Source of the DNA: Pseudocitrobacter faecalis
GTDB lineage: Bacteria; Pseudomonadota; Gammaproteobacteria; Enterobacterales; Enterobacteriaceae
Length of the DNA stretch: 37,409 nt
Assembly: GCA_003315335.1 (NCBI GenBank)
Contig: QNRL01000008.1
Location: forward strand, 303,855-341,263
Direction: 5' to 3'
Translations under genes and position numbers: made by a program
Shown here: in pieces, positions 27,432 through 34,371 of the stretch
How the letters are laid out: each line of letters opens with the position of its first letter
Numbering within the stretch: position 1 is the first letter of the stretch
The notes under the pieces: model-generated
Seen by the model: only the letters and a program-made list of their open reading frames with translations
Told to the model about the DNA's origin: nothing
Database searches by the model: none

Positions 27432-27546
27432 AAGACTATCAAGGGATGGTTAAGGCATTTAATCAGAACATCATCCGCCGTCTCCTTTGGATGATATGGC
27501 GCGGTATTGCACCCCATAGCTAACTCAGAGAATTAGCTATAAGTTG

Positions 27547-27705
27547 TCATTCAACGCGCATTACAACATTAAACCTCTCCAGATTGCTTTGACGGAGCAG
27601 TCCTTCCTCAACACGATCGGCTTTGCGGTAGTTATCAAATTCAAAATATTTAATCACTTCCTTTGTCTCGCGCTCAATAACTTCGACGATGTATTTCTTA
27701 TCCAT
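27547..27705 (-). CDS. 52-residue hypothetical early protein
   Basis: From ATG 27705: MDKKYIVEVIERETKEVIKY then FEFDNYRKADRVEEGLLRQS. Predicted as a small alpha-beta protein. The start shares a base with the upstream stop (TGATG) and GGAGG lies 6 nt before it. No family recognised. Confidence 0.6.
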   Translation of the reverse strand: MDKKYIVEVIERETKEVIKYFEFDNYRKADRVEEGLLRQSNLERFNVVMRVE

Positions 27706-27989
27706 CACTCCTCCCCAAGAGCCTTGCTGATGGCTAACTTTGCTTTTACCATTGCTGCTCCACACCCTGCGGCGTCCAGCATCTTCACGACCTCTTGCAG
27801 AGCTTCGAGCAAATCAGGAGCTGCTGCTATCAGGTTTGCATCCTCACTGCACTGAACTTCATTGCATATGGCCACATACGAGCGCCATCCAGAACCGTTT
27901 TCGAGTGAGCTAGACTGGATGACTTTAATTTCATCGTCGTCCATCATGATTTCCCACTCACCTTTCGTACCTTTGAATCTCATATTCAC
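27705..27989 (-). CDS. 94-residue phage protein with DANLIAAAPDLLEAL motif
   Basis: Begins MNMRFKGTKGEWEIMMDDDE and contains CSEDANLIAAAPDLLEALQE, a sequence very common in small proteins of tailed phages of enterobacteria. I know no demonstrated function. Start may be the second Met. Coupled to the next gene. Confidence 0.65.
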   Translation of the reverse strand: MNMRFKGTKGEWEIMMDDDEIKVIQSSSLENGSGWRSYVAICNEVQCSEDANLIAAAPDLLEALQEVVKMLDAAGCGAAMVKAKLAISKALGEE

Positions 27990-28019
27990 CTCTGTGGCTT
28001 GCTGCCAAAAGAAGGCCGA

Positions 28020-28511
28020 CTATGCGGCCTTGATATAATTACGGCTTTGTTGATTTAGCTTGTTAAACACGTCGCGAAAGGTTGGGTATTCTTCCTTTGA
28101 AACCTTGTTAAGGTATCGATATCCAATTGTTCCAGCTTCTTCGTTAAGAACGATACGACCATGCTTTACGCCATTAACAAAGAAGAATCGGGGATGTTTT
28201 CGCCACTGAGTGATTAGACCTGCTTCAATTGCTTCCTGCATAAAATCAGGGATCGACACTGATTCAGAAATAGCGATCTTCATCTCTTCTTTCTCAATCG
28301 CATCCTTTGTGCGCTGAATGCTGCTTTCAATATTTCGCAATCCTTCGCTCTGTTTATCCCATTTGTTAAGTGTTGCTCGTCCGTTGCGCTTGTCATTAAG
28401 TGGTTGACCGTTTGCTTCCTTAACCGTGTCAAAATGCTGCTGCAAACGATCGTTAAAAAGCGCCTCTTTCTTTGTGAGAGATTCCTTCAAAATCTCAAGT
28501 CGACGACTCAT
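28020..28511 (-). CDS. 163-residue hypothetical early protein after N
   Basis: ATG 28511 has GAGG 5 nt upstream; a GTG two codons earlier is the alternative. The N-terminal half is a basic coiled-coil (MSRRLEILKESLTKKEALFN; RNIESSIQRTKDAIEKEE). The C-terminal half is globular (LITQWRKHPRFFFVNGVKHG). It starts 7 bp after N, where other lambdoid phages carry ral, gene 17 or exclusion genes. No family recognised. Confidence 0.6.
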   Translation of the reverse strand: MSRRLEILKESLTKKEALFNDRLQQHFDTVKEANGQPLNDKRNGRATLNKWDKQSEGLRNIESSIQRTKDAIEKEEMKIAISESVSIPDFMQEAIEAGLITQWRKHPRFFFVNGVKHGRIVLNEEAGTIGYRYLNKVSKEEYPTFRDVFNKLNQQSRNYIKAA

Positions 28512-28518
28512 GTTCACC

Positions 28519-28809
28519 TCAAATAAGTGGCTTACTACCTAACTTCAGTTTCTGACGACCTGCACAAGTAACTCCCATCTCACGGGAAGGCTTGCTGTAG
28601 TAAATGCGATTAGAACGCTCTGGTAACTCTTCCTGAGATTTCTTCTCTCTCAGGCTACCCAGTGACGTAGCAGCCACAACGCGATTGCTACATCCCTCTG
28701 TGATGCGTGTAAAAGCGCGGTCAATCTTCTTGGCTAGCATCTGGTTATCTCGAAGCTGCTGTTGATGACGAATAGCGCGTAATAACTTCTTGTGTTCACG
28801 ATTAGTCAT
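28519..28809 (-). CDS. N: transcription antitermination protein N
   Basis: A 96-residue protein. The C terminus NRIYYSKPSREMGVTCAGRQ then KLKLGSKPLI matches lambda and phage 21 N in the polymerase-binding part (YSKP, GxTCxGRQKxK, PLI). The N terminus NREHKKLLRAIRHQQQLR is the basic arm that should read boxB RNA, and it differs from lambda and P22. ATG 28809 has AGGAGG 6 nt upstream. It is the first gene of the PL operon and acts with NusA and boxA/boxB. Confidence 0.9.
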   Translation of the reverse strand: MTNREHKKLLRAIRHQQQLRDNQMLAKKIDRAFTRITEGCSNRVVAATSLGSLREKKSQEELPERSNRIYYSKPSREMGVTCAGRQKLKLGSKPLI

Positions 28810-29243
28810 GATTGCCTCCTGAAATGGTTTTGGTGATTGGATGGCCGGCGCTGAACTCCGGCTTTGCTGACTTGGAAGCGGAGCCATTCAGCCGCTCAAT
28901 TCATGGCATTTCTGCCTATGGCCGCTTGTACCCAGTAAACGACGCATCAGCCTGCGCATTCATCCAATCCCAAACCCATCTCGTTTGGTATTGATGCCAC
29001 TAACCGTAGTGGCCACGCTCATGCCCTTGAGGTGCTGTCGCTTTTTCGCCGCTGATAACCGGTGCGTGTCTGGCGTTCACGCTGCTTTACCGGAGCTACT
29101 TTTAATTAGAACCTTGACCCGATGCTAAGCAGGCTCGCTCGATGGCGACTCAGGGCAGCATCATTACTGCTACATGGCCTTTCGGCTGCGGTCTAACCGC
29201 GTTAGTGCACCATTTGGTGTCCTCCTGTTGGTTAGGTATTGTT
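28810..29243 (-). promoter_or_regulatory. long untranslated N leader
   Basis: About 430 nt between nutL and the N start without a gene over 25 codons. The leader contains a strong ribosome site (AGGAGG, 29221-29226 on the plus map) followed after 7 nt by the mini-frame ATG GTG CAC TAA (29202-29213). Lambda also has a structured N leader with an RNase III site; I cannot show one here. Confidence 0.6.
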
Positions 29244-29276
29244 GGCCCGAATCAGGCCTTCTGTTGTTAAAGAGCA
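29244..29276 (-). promoter_or_regulatory. nutL: boxA and boxB
   Basis: On the minus strand boxA is TGCTCTTTAACA (29265-29276). Seven bases later comes boxB GGCCTGATTCGGGCC (29244-29258), a 5-bp stem closed by U-G with loop GATTC. The 15-nt boxB and its place about 35 nt after the PL start are as in lambda. Confidence 0.8.
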
Positions 29277-29316
29277 TTCACCGTCCTGGTGAGTAGTGCG
29301 TCCTGCTGATGGACTA

Positions 29317-29345
29317 ACTATATCCAAAGCTATTATTTCTGTAAA
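29317..29345 (-). promoter_or_regulatory. early leftward promoter PL
   Basis: Minus-strand -35 TTTACA (29340-29345), 17-bp spacer, -10 TATAGT (29317-29322). It overlaps operator OL1 and touches OL2, and leads directly into nutL and N. Confidence 0.85.
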
Positions 29346-29359
29346 TAGCCAAAGATATA
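29319..29359. promoter_or_regulatory. left operators OL1 and OL2
   Basis: TATATCCAAAGCTATT (29319-29334) and AATAGCCAAAGATATA (29344-29359) match the 16-bp pattern AATAGC-N4-GCTATT seen at OR. Centres are 25 bp apart. A third, weak half-site GCTATT lies at 29374-29379. CI and Cro should bind here. Confidence 0.8.
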
Positions 29360-29442
29360 ATTAATTGCTTTTAGCTATTTTATGGTTGATTTCTAAAGGA
29401 ATTTATTTTTTGCGTTTAGGAATTTTTCTGGAAGAAAGGTAT

Positions 29443-29466
29443 AAAAAAACCCGCCGAAGCGGGTTT
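29443..29466 (-). terminator. terminator of the cI transcript
   Basis: Minus strand AAACCCGC-TTCG-GCGGGTTT followed by TTTT; an 8-bp stem with a stable TTCG loop, 20 bp after the repressor stop. It separates cI from the PL operators. Confidence 0.9.
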
Positions 29467-29485
29467 GGAGGGAGATATCTATTGC

Positions 29486-30217
29486 TTAGCAGTCTACGAC
29501 AGACCACCAGAAAACTCTTCCGATGATCTCAATGTCGGTAAGTGACTTCTCTTCTGGATTGTACTCAGCACTGTTGTAGCTTCTAACGCTTATGCGGTCT
29601 GGGCCGCTACGGTAGAGCAATTTGATGCGTTTCCAACCATTTTCGTTGATGGCATAAATCTTTCCATCAATGATTTTCTTGTCGTTCGTGTTTACAGCTA
29701 CTGTAGTCCCGTCAGGGATATTCGGTTCCATGCTATTACCTCTAGCTGGGAAGCAAATAACACCACTTCCATCACTATTGGCACCTACCCTACGAAGGGT
29801 GGATTTAGAAAAACGCAACATGAAGCCGTTGTGATCTTCATCAATCACGCGACCGTCTCCGCAAGCAAATTCAATGTCTTTGAGGTAAGGAACTTCAACC
29901 TCGTCACCACGGAGAGGCGTGTGATCATCCCACGGTTCCACAACTCCCCATGTACTCTCATCAGGAATTGTAGAATCAGGATTGCGAGGTTGCATACCCT
30001 CACTTCTCATAGGCTCTTCGCCATCAGAGAGCCACTCAGGACGAACGCCTAAAACCTTGGCGATCTCGAATAGCTTGCGAGTGTTTTTGGTTCTACCAGA
30101 TGTGAGCTTCCACACGCTTGGTTGCGCCATACCAATAGCGTCACCTAATGAAGCCTGCGTATAGCCAGCTTCATTCATAGCGTGTGTAAGACGTTCTGCA
30201 AAAGTTTCGTATTTCAT
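29486..30217 (-). CDS. cI: CI-type prophage repressor
   Basis: A 243-residue repressor. The N-terminal helix-turn-helix is YTQASLGDAIGMAQPSVWKL (about 19-38). The C-terminal half is an S24 LexA-like self-cleavage domain: cleavage site C119-G120 (FACGDGR), Ser162 (ARGNSMEPNIPDG) and Lys196 or Lys199. SOS activation of RecA should trigger cleavage and induction. ATG 30217 is chosen because AGGAT lies upstream and OR3 begins 12 bp further; an in-frame start at 30253 would put operators inside the gene. Both halves look intact. Confidence 0.93.
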   Translation of the reverse strand: MKYETFAERLTHAMNEAGYTQASLGDAIGMAQPSVWKLTSGRTKNTRKLFEIAKVLGVRPEWLSDGEEPMRSEGMQPRNPDSTIPDESTWGVVEPWDDHTPLRGDEVEVPYLKDIEFACGDGRVIDEDHNGFMLRFSKSTLRRVGANSDGSGVICFPARGNSMEPNIPDGTTVAVNTNDKKIIDGKIYAINENGWKRIKLLYRSGPDRISVRSYNSAEYNPEEKSLTDIEIIGRVFWWSVVDC

Positions 30218-30228
30218 GCCGTATATCC

Positions 30229-30293
30229 TATAGCTCAAGCTATTCCGCATCAAATATCTAAAGCTATTTACTTTCCGAATAGCTTTGGCTATT
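30229..30293. promoter_or_regulatory. right operators OR3, OR2, OR1
   Basis: Three 16-bp sites: TATAGCTCAAGCTATT (30229-30244), AATATCTAAAGCTATT (30253-30268) and AATAGCTTTGGCTATT (30278-30293). The last has perfect 6-bp half-sites. Centres are 24 and 25 bp apart. They lie between cI and cro and share the consensus with OL. Confidence 0.88.
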
Positions 30294-30295
30294 AT
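30267..30295 (+). promoter_or_regulatory. early rightward promoter PR
   Basis: -35 TTTACT (30267-30272), 17-bp spacer, -10 TATTAT (30290-30295). OR1 fills the spacer and overlaps the -10 box, so repressor binding blocks it. It has the same architecture as PL. Confidence 0.85.
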
Positions 30296-30325
30296 TAACC
30301 TTGCATAGAAAAGCAGGAGCTATTT

Positions 30326-30556
30326 ATGGTCAACAAAGCTATTAGCGCGGCTATTAAGTTCGTAGGCAGTCAGCAAAAGTTAGCTGAAGCTTGCGGAGTA
30401 AAGCAGCCGTCTGTATGGGCTTGGTTGCACGGGAAGAAAAAGGTTTCAGCCGAGAACGCCAAGCGTATCGAGTTGGCTACCGATGGAAATGTCCCTGCTT
30501 ACCAAATCCGCCCTGATTTATCTGACCTGTTTCCTCATCCGTCACAGGCAGCTTAA
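30326..30556 (+). CDS. cro: Cro-type repressor
   Basis: A 76-residue protein with the helix-turn-helix FVGSQQKLAEACGVKQPSVW. It is the first gene from PR, with CAGGAG 8 nt before its ATG. It should bind the same OR/OL sites as CI and favour lytic growth. It resembles DicC/YdaS-type Cro proteins rather than lambda Cro. Confidence 0.88.
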   Translation: MVNKAISAAIKFVGSQQKLAEACGVKQPSVWAWLHGKKKVSAENAKRIELATDGNVPAYQIRPDLSDLFPHPSQAA

Positions 30557-30563
30557 GTAATAC

Positions 30564-30596
30564 CGCTCTTTAAAAACCTGCGGGCTGTTCCGGCCC
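30564..30596 (+). promoter_or_regulatory. nutR: boxA and boxB
   Basis: boxA CGCTCTTTAAA (30564-30574), then boxB GGGCTGTTCCGGCCC (30582-30596) with a 5-bp stem closed by U-G and loop GTTCC. It has the same design as nutL and stands just after cro, as in lambda. Confidence 0.82.
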
Positions 30597-30648
30597 ACTC
30601 AATACAGCGCATCAATGAATGCGCCTAATCACTTATTAACTAAGGAAT

Positions 30649-30681
30649 ATATTCACATATGGAACACGCAAACAAACGCAA
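30649..30681 (-). promoter_or_regulatory. PRE, CII-activated promoter
   Basis: Minus strand TTGCGTTTGTTTGC (30668-30681) is the exact lambda CII site, two TTGC repeats with 6-bp spacing. A -10 box GAATAT (30649-30654) follows. It lies over the start of cII and drives cI synthesis with antisense RNA to cro. Confidence 0.9.
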
Positions 30682-30952
30682 CGAGGCCTTGCGGATTGAA
30701 AGTGCCTTACTCAACAAGATTGCACTCATCGGCACAGAGAAAACAGCATCGGCTGTAGGCGTCGATAAAGCACAGATAAGCCGATGGAAACGAGACTGGA
30801 TTCCGAAGCTCTCAATGCTTCTGGCGGTGCTTGAATGGGGTGTAGTTGATGAGGATATGGCGAGGTTAGCGAAACAGGTAGCGTCGATTCTATCCAATAA
30901 AAAACCCCCGGCTGCAACCGAGGGTTCCGATCAAATCACCATGCAGTTCTGA
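30659..30952 (+). CDS. cII: lysogeny activator CII
   Basis: A 97-residue protein nearly identical to lambda CII in its first 75 residues (ANKRNEALRIESALLNKIAL; DKAQISRWKRDWIPK helix-turn-helix; LEWGVVDEDMARLA). It activates PRE and probably an int promoter. Its 3' end is covered by the oop antisense RNA. Confidence 0.97.
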   Translation: MEHANKRNEALRIESALLNKIALIGTEKTASAVGVDKAQISRWKRDWIPKLSMLLAVLEWGVVDEDMARLAKQVASILSNKKPPAATEGSDQITMQF

Positions 30953-30976
30953 GTGCGAACAACTGGATCAATTCAC
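30899..30976 (-). ncRNA. oop: oop antisense RNA
   Basis: Minus strand: a -10 box TATAAT (30984-30989), a start near 30976 and GTGAATTGATCCAG as first bases. It ends with ACCCTCGG-TTGCAG-CCGGGGGT and six T. The length of about 78 nt and much of the sequence match lambda oop (77 nt) as I remember it. It overlaps the cII 3' end, whose mRNA it directs to RNase III cleavage in lambda. Confidence 0.88.
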
Positions 30977-30988
30977 AGGAGTAATTAT

Positions 30989-31135
30989 ATGCGAAAGCAG
31001 CAGGAAAATAAACGCGTTAATCACCGAAAAGATGTGCTTCGTGACCAGTTCTATCAGCAGGTAAATCCTGCCATCGCAGCACCATTGCGTGAGATGTTAA
31101 ACAAGCACAACAAATCGGAGGTTAGCCATGAGTAA
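30989..31135 (+). CDS. 48-residue hypothetical protein between cII and O
   Basis: From ATG 30989 with AGGAG 8 nt upstream: MRKQQENKRVNHRKDVLRDQ then FYQQVNPAIAAPLREMLNKH. Very basic N terminus. It overlaps the start of the O gene by 8 nt. Small proteins of this position occur in P22-like phages (perhaps DUF2740); function unknown. Confidence 0.6.
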   Translation: MRKQQENKRVNHRKDVLRDQFYQQVNPAIAAPLREMLNKHNKSEVSHE

Positions 31136-31991
31136 CGTAGCTTATGCAAACTTCGGGGATAACCGCTCCCCGGTGGAGAAGAAAGTGGCGCAACTCGAAG
31201 ATGGTTATTCGCGCCTTGCCAATGAACTTCTTGATGCAACCATGTGCTCAGGGCTGCCAGAGACAGAGCTGTGCATCCTGATGGCTGTCTGGCGCAAGAC
31301 TTATGGTTACAACAAAAAAACAGACTGGATCAGCAATGAGCAATTCGAGGAGATGATTGATAAACATTACACCCACTGCTCTGCCGCCAAAAACAACCTT
31401 ATCAGAAGGAAAGTCCTGATACAGGAGGGGCGGAAAGTGGGTATGAATACCAATATTTCCGAGTGGCAAACAAAAAATAACGGATTCCGCAAAACATTAG
31501 CGAAACCTGCTAAGAAAAACTTAGCGGAACCCGCTAATCGCATTAAGCAGAAGTTGCTAACCACAAAAGACAATATTACAAAAGACAAGAAAGACATTAA
31601 AAACACATTGCCCGAACAAGTTCAGGCGGTGGAGGAAAAACCGTCTCAGCCTGCAAACAAAAACCAGGTCATCGATGACGCATTCGAAAACATTTTCTGG
31701 CTTGCAGGAATGCGTAAGCTGGAGAAGAAATCAGCCAAATCAGCTTTCAGAACTCAATATCAGATATGGCGTAGCGATAACGGCGGAACCCCAGAGGAAT
31801 TTGCCACGTTCCTTGCAGGTGATATTGCCTCTCGTGTTGGAAAGCAATTCGGCTTCGACAAGCTTCATCCATCGACATACCTCAACGGTCAGCGCTGGAA
31901 CGACGAGAAGCCTTCAACCGCAGCACAACAAGCCAAGCCATCATCAGTCATCACCGTATCGAAAACTGGCTACGTGTTTTTCGACAGGTGA
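31128..31991 (+). CDS. O: replication initiator, O type
   Basis: A 287-residue protein. The N-terminal winged-helix part (EDGYSRLANELLDATMCSGL then LMAVWRKTYGYNKKTDWISN) is the origin-binding domain typical of lambda O and its relatives. A charged linker follows (TKDNITKDKKDIKN), and a C-terminal domain for helicase recruitment. The replication origin iterons are inside the gene. It is followed by a fused primase-helicase instead of a lambda P loader. Confidence 0.87.
   Translation: MSNVAYANFGDNRSPVEKKVAQLEDGYSRLANELLDATMCSGLPETELCILMAVWRKTYGYNKKTDWISNEQFEEMIDKHYTHCSAAKNNLIRRKVLIQEGRKVGMNTNISEWQTKNNGFRKTLAKPAKKNLAEPANRIKQKLLTTKDNITKDKKDIKNTLPEQVQAVEEKPSQPANKNQVIDDAFENIFWLAGMRKLEKKSAKSAFRTQYQIWRSDNGGTPEEFATFLAGDIASRVGKQFGFDKLHPSTYLNGQRWNDEKPSTAAQQAKPSSVITVSKTGYVFFDR
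31497..31560. other. replication origin iterons inside O
   Basis: TTAGCGAAACCTGCTAA (31497-31513) and TTAGCGGAACCCGCTAA (31521-31537) are 17-bp dyads with TTAGC...GCTAA ends, 24 bp apart. A degenerate third, TTAAGCAGAAGTTGCTAA, spans 31543-31560. A purine-rich, AT-rich stretch follows (31561-31610), as in the lambda origin. Confidence 0.82.
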
Positions 31992-31994
31992 ATC

Positions 31995-32102
31995 ATGAAA
32001 TCAAAAATCAAATCGCTACTGGTCGCTGGTTATAACCACGGCTGGTTAAGTATTTCGTTTGTCGATTTCTGGTTTAAAAATCTCAAGCTGAGGGAATTAT
32101 GA
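31995..32102 (+). CDS. 35-residue hypothetical protein
   Basis: MKSKIKSLLVAGYNHGWLSI then SFVDFWFKNLKLREL. Basic and aromatic, with one amphipathic or membrane-associating segment. It lies between O and the helicase gene; its stop overlaps the helicase start (ATGA at 32099-32102). I recall close relatives in Salmonella phages without function. Confidence 0.55.
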   Translation: MKSKIKSLLVAGYNHGWLSISFVDFWFKNLKLREL

Positions 32103-33979
32103 AGCCAAGTGAACTTAGCGACCTGCTTTGGTCTCAGGTTGACAGGGTGGCTCCGCACCTGTTACCAGGCGGCAAGAAAGAGGGGCATGAGTGGGTTGCC
32201 GGTAACGTCAACGGTGAAAAGGGAAACAGCCTGAAGGTTAACCTTAACGGCAAGAAAAAATGGGCTGATTTCGCTGAGGGAGACGGCGGTGACATGCTCG
32301 ATTTGTGGATGGCATGCCGTGGTATTAACCTGCATCAGGCCATGCAGGAAGCGAAAGCATTTCTCGGTATCAAAGATGACGATCACCATTTCGACGCCAG
32401 GCGAGAGAAGAGATTCTCCAGACCAGATCGCAAGAAAGTCGCTCGCTACGTTACCAGAAAAGAATCCCATCTTGAGTACCTAAAATCGCGTGGCATATCG
32501 CCAGAAGTTGCAAAAAGTTACGAGATTGTCAGCGGTAAGGTGTGGAACGGAGAGCGAGAACTGGATGCCTTGGTGATCCCATACAAACGTGATGGCGAAC
32601 TACTGCAAGTAAAGCGAATCAGTACCGAGCGGCCGGATGGGAAGAAAGTCATCATGGCCGAAGGTGATTGCGAGCCCTGCCTGTTCGGATGGCAGGCTCT
32701 GGACGCAGGCGTGAGGGCGGTTGTTCTTTGTGAAGGCGAAATTGATTGCATGAGCTATGCACAATACGGCATCCCAGCATTATCCGTGCCGTTTGGTGGC
32801 GGAAAAGGAGCTAAGCAACAGTGGATTGAGTTTGAGTATCACAACCTCGACAGGTTTGAGGAGATATTTATCTCGATGGACGTTGATGATGTTGGTCGTG
32901 AAGCCGCAAGGGAAATAGCAAGCCGACTTGGTGAACATCGCTGCCGTCTTGTTACGCTGCCCCACAAAGACATCAACGAATGTTTGCAGGCCGGGATGAC
33001 TGAGGATGAAATCTGGCAGCATATCGGTACGGCAAGTTATTTCGACCCTGAAGAGCTTTATAGCGCTCGCGAGTTTTACCAGGATACTGTCAACGCGTTT
33101 TACGGCCAGCAGCAGTATCTGTTCAATCCACCATGGGAATCCCTGGCATACAACTTCCAGTTTCGTGAGGCAGAGTTAACTCTGGTTAATGGTGTCAATG
33201 GTCACGGAAAAACAGAGGTAGTAGGGCATATGGTGCTGGAGGCCATGAGACAGGGAGTGAAGGCATGCGTCGCATCACTTGAATTAAAGCCCGGAGTTCT
33301 GCTTAAACGCCTGACCCGACAGGCTACATGCTGCAAAATGCCACCAGTACTGGAAATCGAATCCGCATTCAAGTTTTATGATGACCAGCTCTGGTTATTT
33401 GGCTTAACTGGAACCGCTAAAGCTGAACGGTTAATTGAAATATTCACATACGCCAGACGGCGCTACGGCATCCAGCTATTCGTCATAGACAGCCTAATGA
33501 AATGCGGTATTGGTGATGATGACTACAACGGGCAGAAAGCCTTTGTTGATGCGTTATGCGATTTCAAAAACAAAACCAACTCTCACATCATCCTTGTTAC
33601 TCACTCCCGTAAGGGAGACAGCGAAGAGAAGCCAACCGGAAAAATGGATGTTAAGGGCTCAGGGGCCATTACAGACCTTACAGATAACCTTTTTATTATC
33701 TGGCGCAATAAAGCTCGCGAGAGAGCGTTGCAGCGCGTTCAGGCTGGCGAACAGATTGGCGAGAAAGACCAGCAGCTTCTTGCTGCACCCGCATCTGTCT
33801 TAATGCTGGAAAAGCAGAGGAATGGGGAGGGCTGGGAGGGTGGCGTCCCGTTATTTCTTGATGAGCAGTCTCACCAGTTCCTCCAAATTGAAGGCGCTTC
33901 ACCTTACAGTTATATCGCTAACATGCCTAAGTCTGAATATGACGAGGTGTGGCGGCAAGAGAATGTATCGGAGTACTGA
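32099..33979 (+). CDS. fused TOPRIM primase and DnaB-like helicase
   Basis: A 626-residue protein. The N-terminal domain (WADFAEGDGGDMLDLWMACR) looks like the primase DNA-binding part but has no zinc cysteines. A TOPRIM domain follows with Glu in VLCEGEIDCM (about 211) and SMDVDDVG (about 260). The helicase domain has Walker A GVNGHGKT (365-372), IQLFVIDSLMKCG and ILVTHSRKG. This is the T7 gp4 type of layout. It should both prime and unwind at the fork, loaded by the O protein. Confidence 0.88.
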   Translation: MKPSELSDLLWSQVDRVAPHLLPGGKKEGHEWVAGNVNGEKGNSLKVNLNGKKKWADFAEGDGGDMLDLWMACRGINLHQAMQEAKAFLGIKDDDHHFDARREKRFSRPDRKKVARYVTRKESHLEYLKSRGISPEVAKSYEIVSGKVWNGERELDALVIPYKRDGELLQVKRISTERPDGKKVIMAEGDCEPCLFGWQALDAGVRAVVLCEGEIDCMSYAQYGIPALSVPFGGGKGAKQQWIEFEYHNLDRFEEIFISMDVDDVGREAAREIASRLGEHRCRLVTLPHKDINECLQAGMTEDEIWQHIGTASYFDPEELYSAREFYQDTVNAFYGQQQYLFNPPWESLAYNFQFREAELTLVNGVNGHGKTEVVGHMVLEAMRQGVKACVASLELKPGVLLKRLTRQATCCKMPPVLEIESAFKFYDDQLWLFGLTGTAKAERLIEIFTYARRRYGIQLFVIDSLMKCGIGDDDYNGQKAFVDALCDFKNKTNSHIILVTHSRKGDSEEKPTGKMDVKGSGAITDLTDNLFIIWRNKARERALQRVQAGEQIGEKDQQLLAAPASVLMLEKQRNGEGWEGGVPLFLDEQSHQFLQIEGASPYSYIANMPKSEYDEVWRQENVSEY

Positions 33980-34267
33980 ATGAACAAAATACACTCAACT
34001 ATCATTTTAGAATTTATCAACAACCCCAGGTTTGTAGCAGTGCTGGACAAATGCCTTGAAGAACCAGAACTGATTGAACAATTCGAAAGGTTGTACGGAG
34101 TAAATCGTCCAACTGAGCGATTGCATCCGCTTGAGCGCATGGTAGATGAGGTGACTGGTTTTAGAAAATCACAATGGAATGAGTTCTTCGAAGCATTTAT
34201 CCCATTCGTTTATGAAATCGTCTGGCTTCGGTGGGAAGGACGCAATGATGAAAAGTGCTGGCAATGA
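33980..34267 (+). CDS. 95-residue hypothetical protein
   Basis: Begins MNKIHSTIILEFINNPRFVA and ends RWEGRNDEKCWQ; acidic and helical. The ATG follows the helicase stop without a gap, and its stop overlaps the next start. Found after the replication genes in P22-like phages as far as I recall; function unknown. Confidence 0.6.
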   Translation: MNKIHSTIILEFINNPRFVAVLDKCLEEPELIEQFERLYGVNRPTERLHPLERMVDEVTGFRKSQWNEFFEAFIPFVYEIVWLRWEGRNDEKCWQ

Positions 34268-34371
34268 CTGCCTACATCACAGAGTTAATAACAGGGGCTA
34301 CTTACACAGTGGCCCTTTTTTATTTGGATGAAGATATCAACCAGAGGTTGAGAGAGGCGGGGTATCTATGA
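34264..34371 (+). CDS. 35-residue hypothetical protein
   Basis: MTAYITELITGATYTVALFY then LDEDINQRLREAGYL. It is joined by ATGA overlaps to both neighbours (34264-34267 and 34368-34371), the main reason to accept it. No family recognised. Confidence 0.5.
   Translation: MTAYITELITGATYTVALFYLDEDINQRLREAGYL

Noticed and set aside
27338..27517. N-terminal extension of the CIII-like frame to 27517
   Set aside because: No ribosome site at the upstream ATG, and the stretch contains an intrinsic terminator; ATG 27337 has a strong AAGGAG.
30218..30253. Longer CI start at 30253
   Set aside because: It would place operators OR2 and OR3 in the coding region; ATG 30217 has a ribosome site and the normal spacing to OR3.
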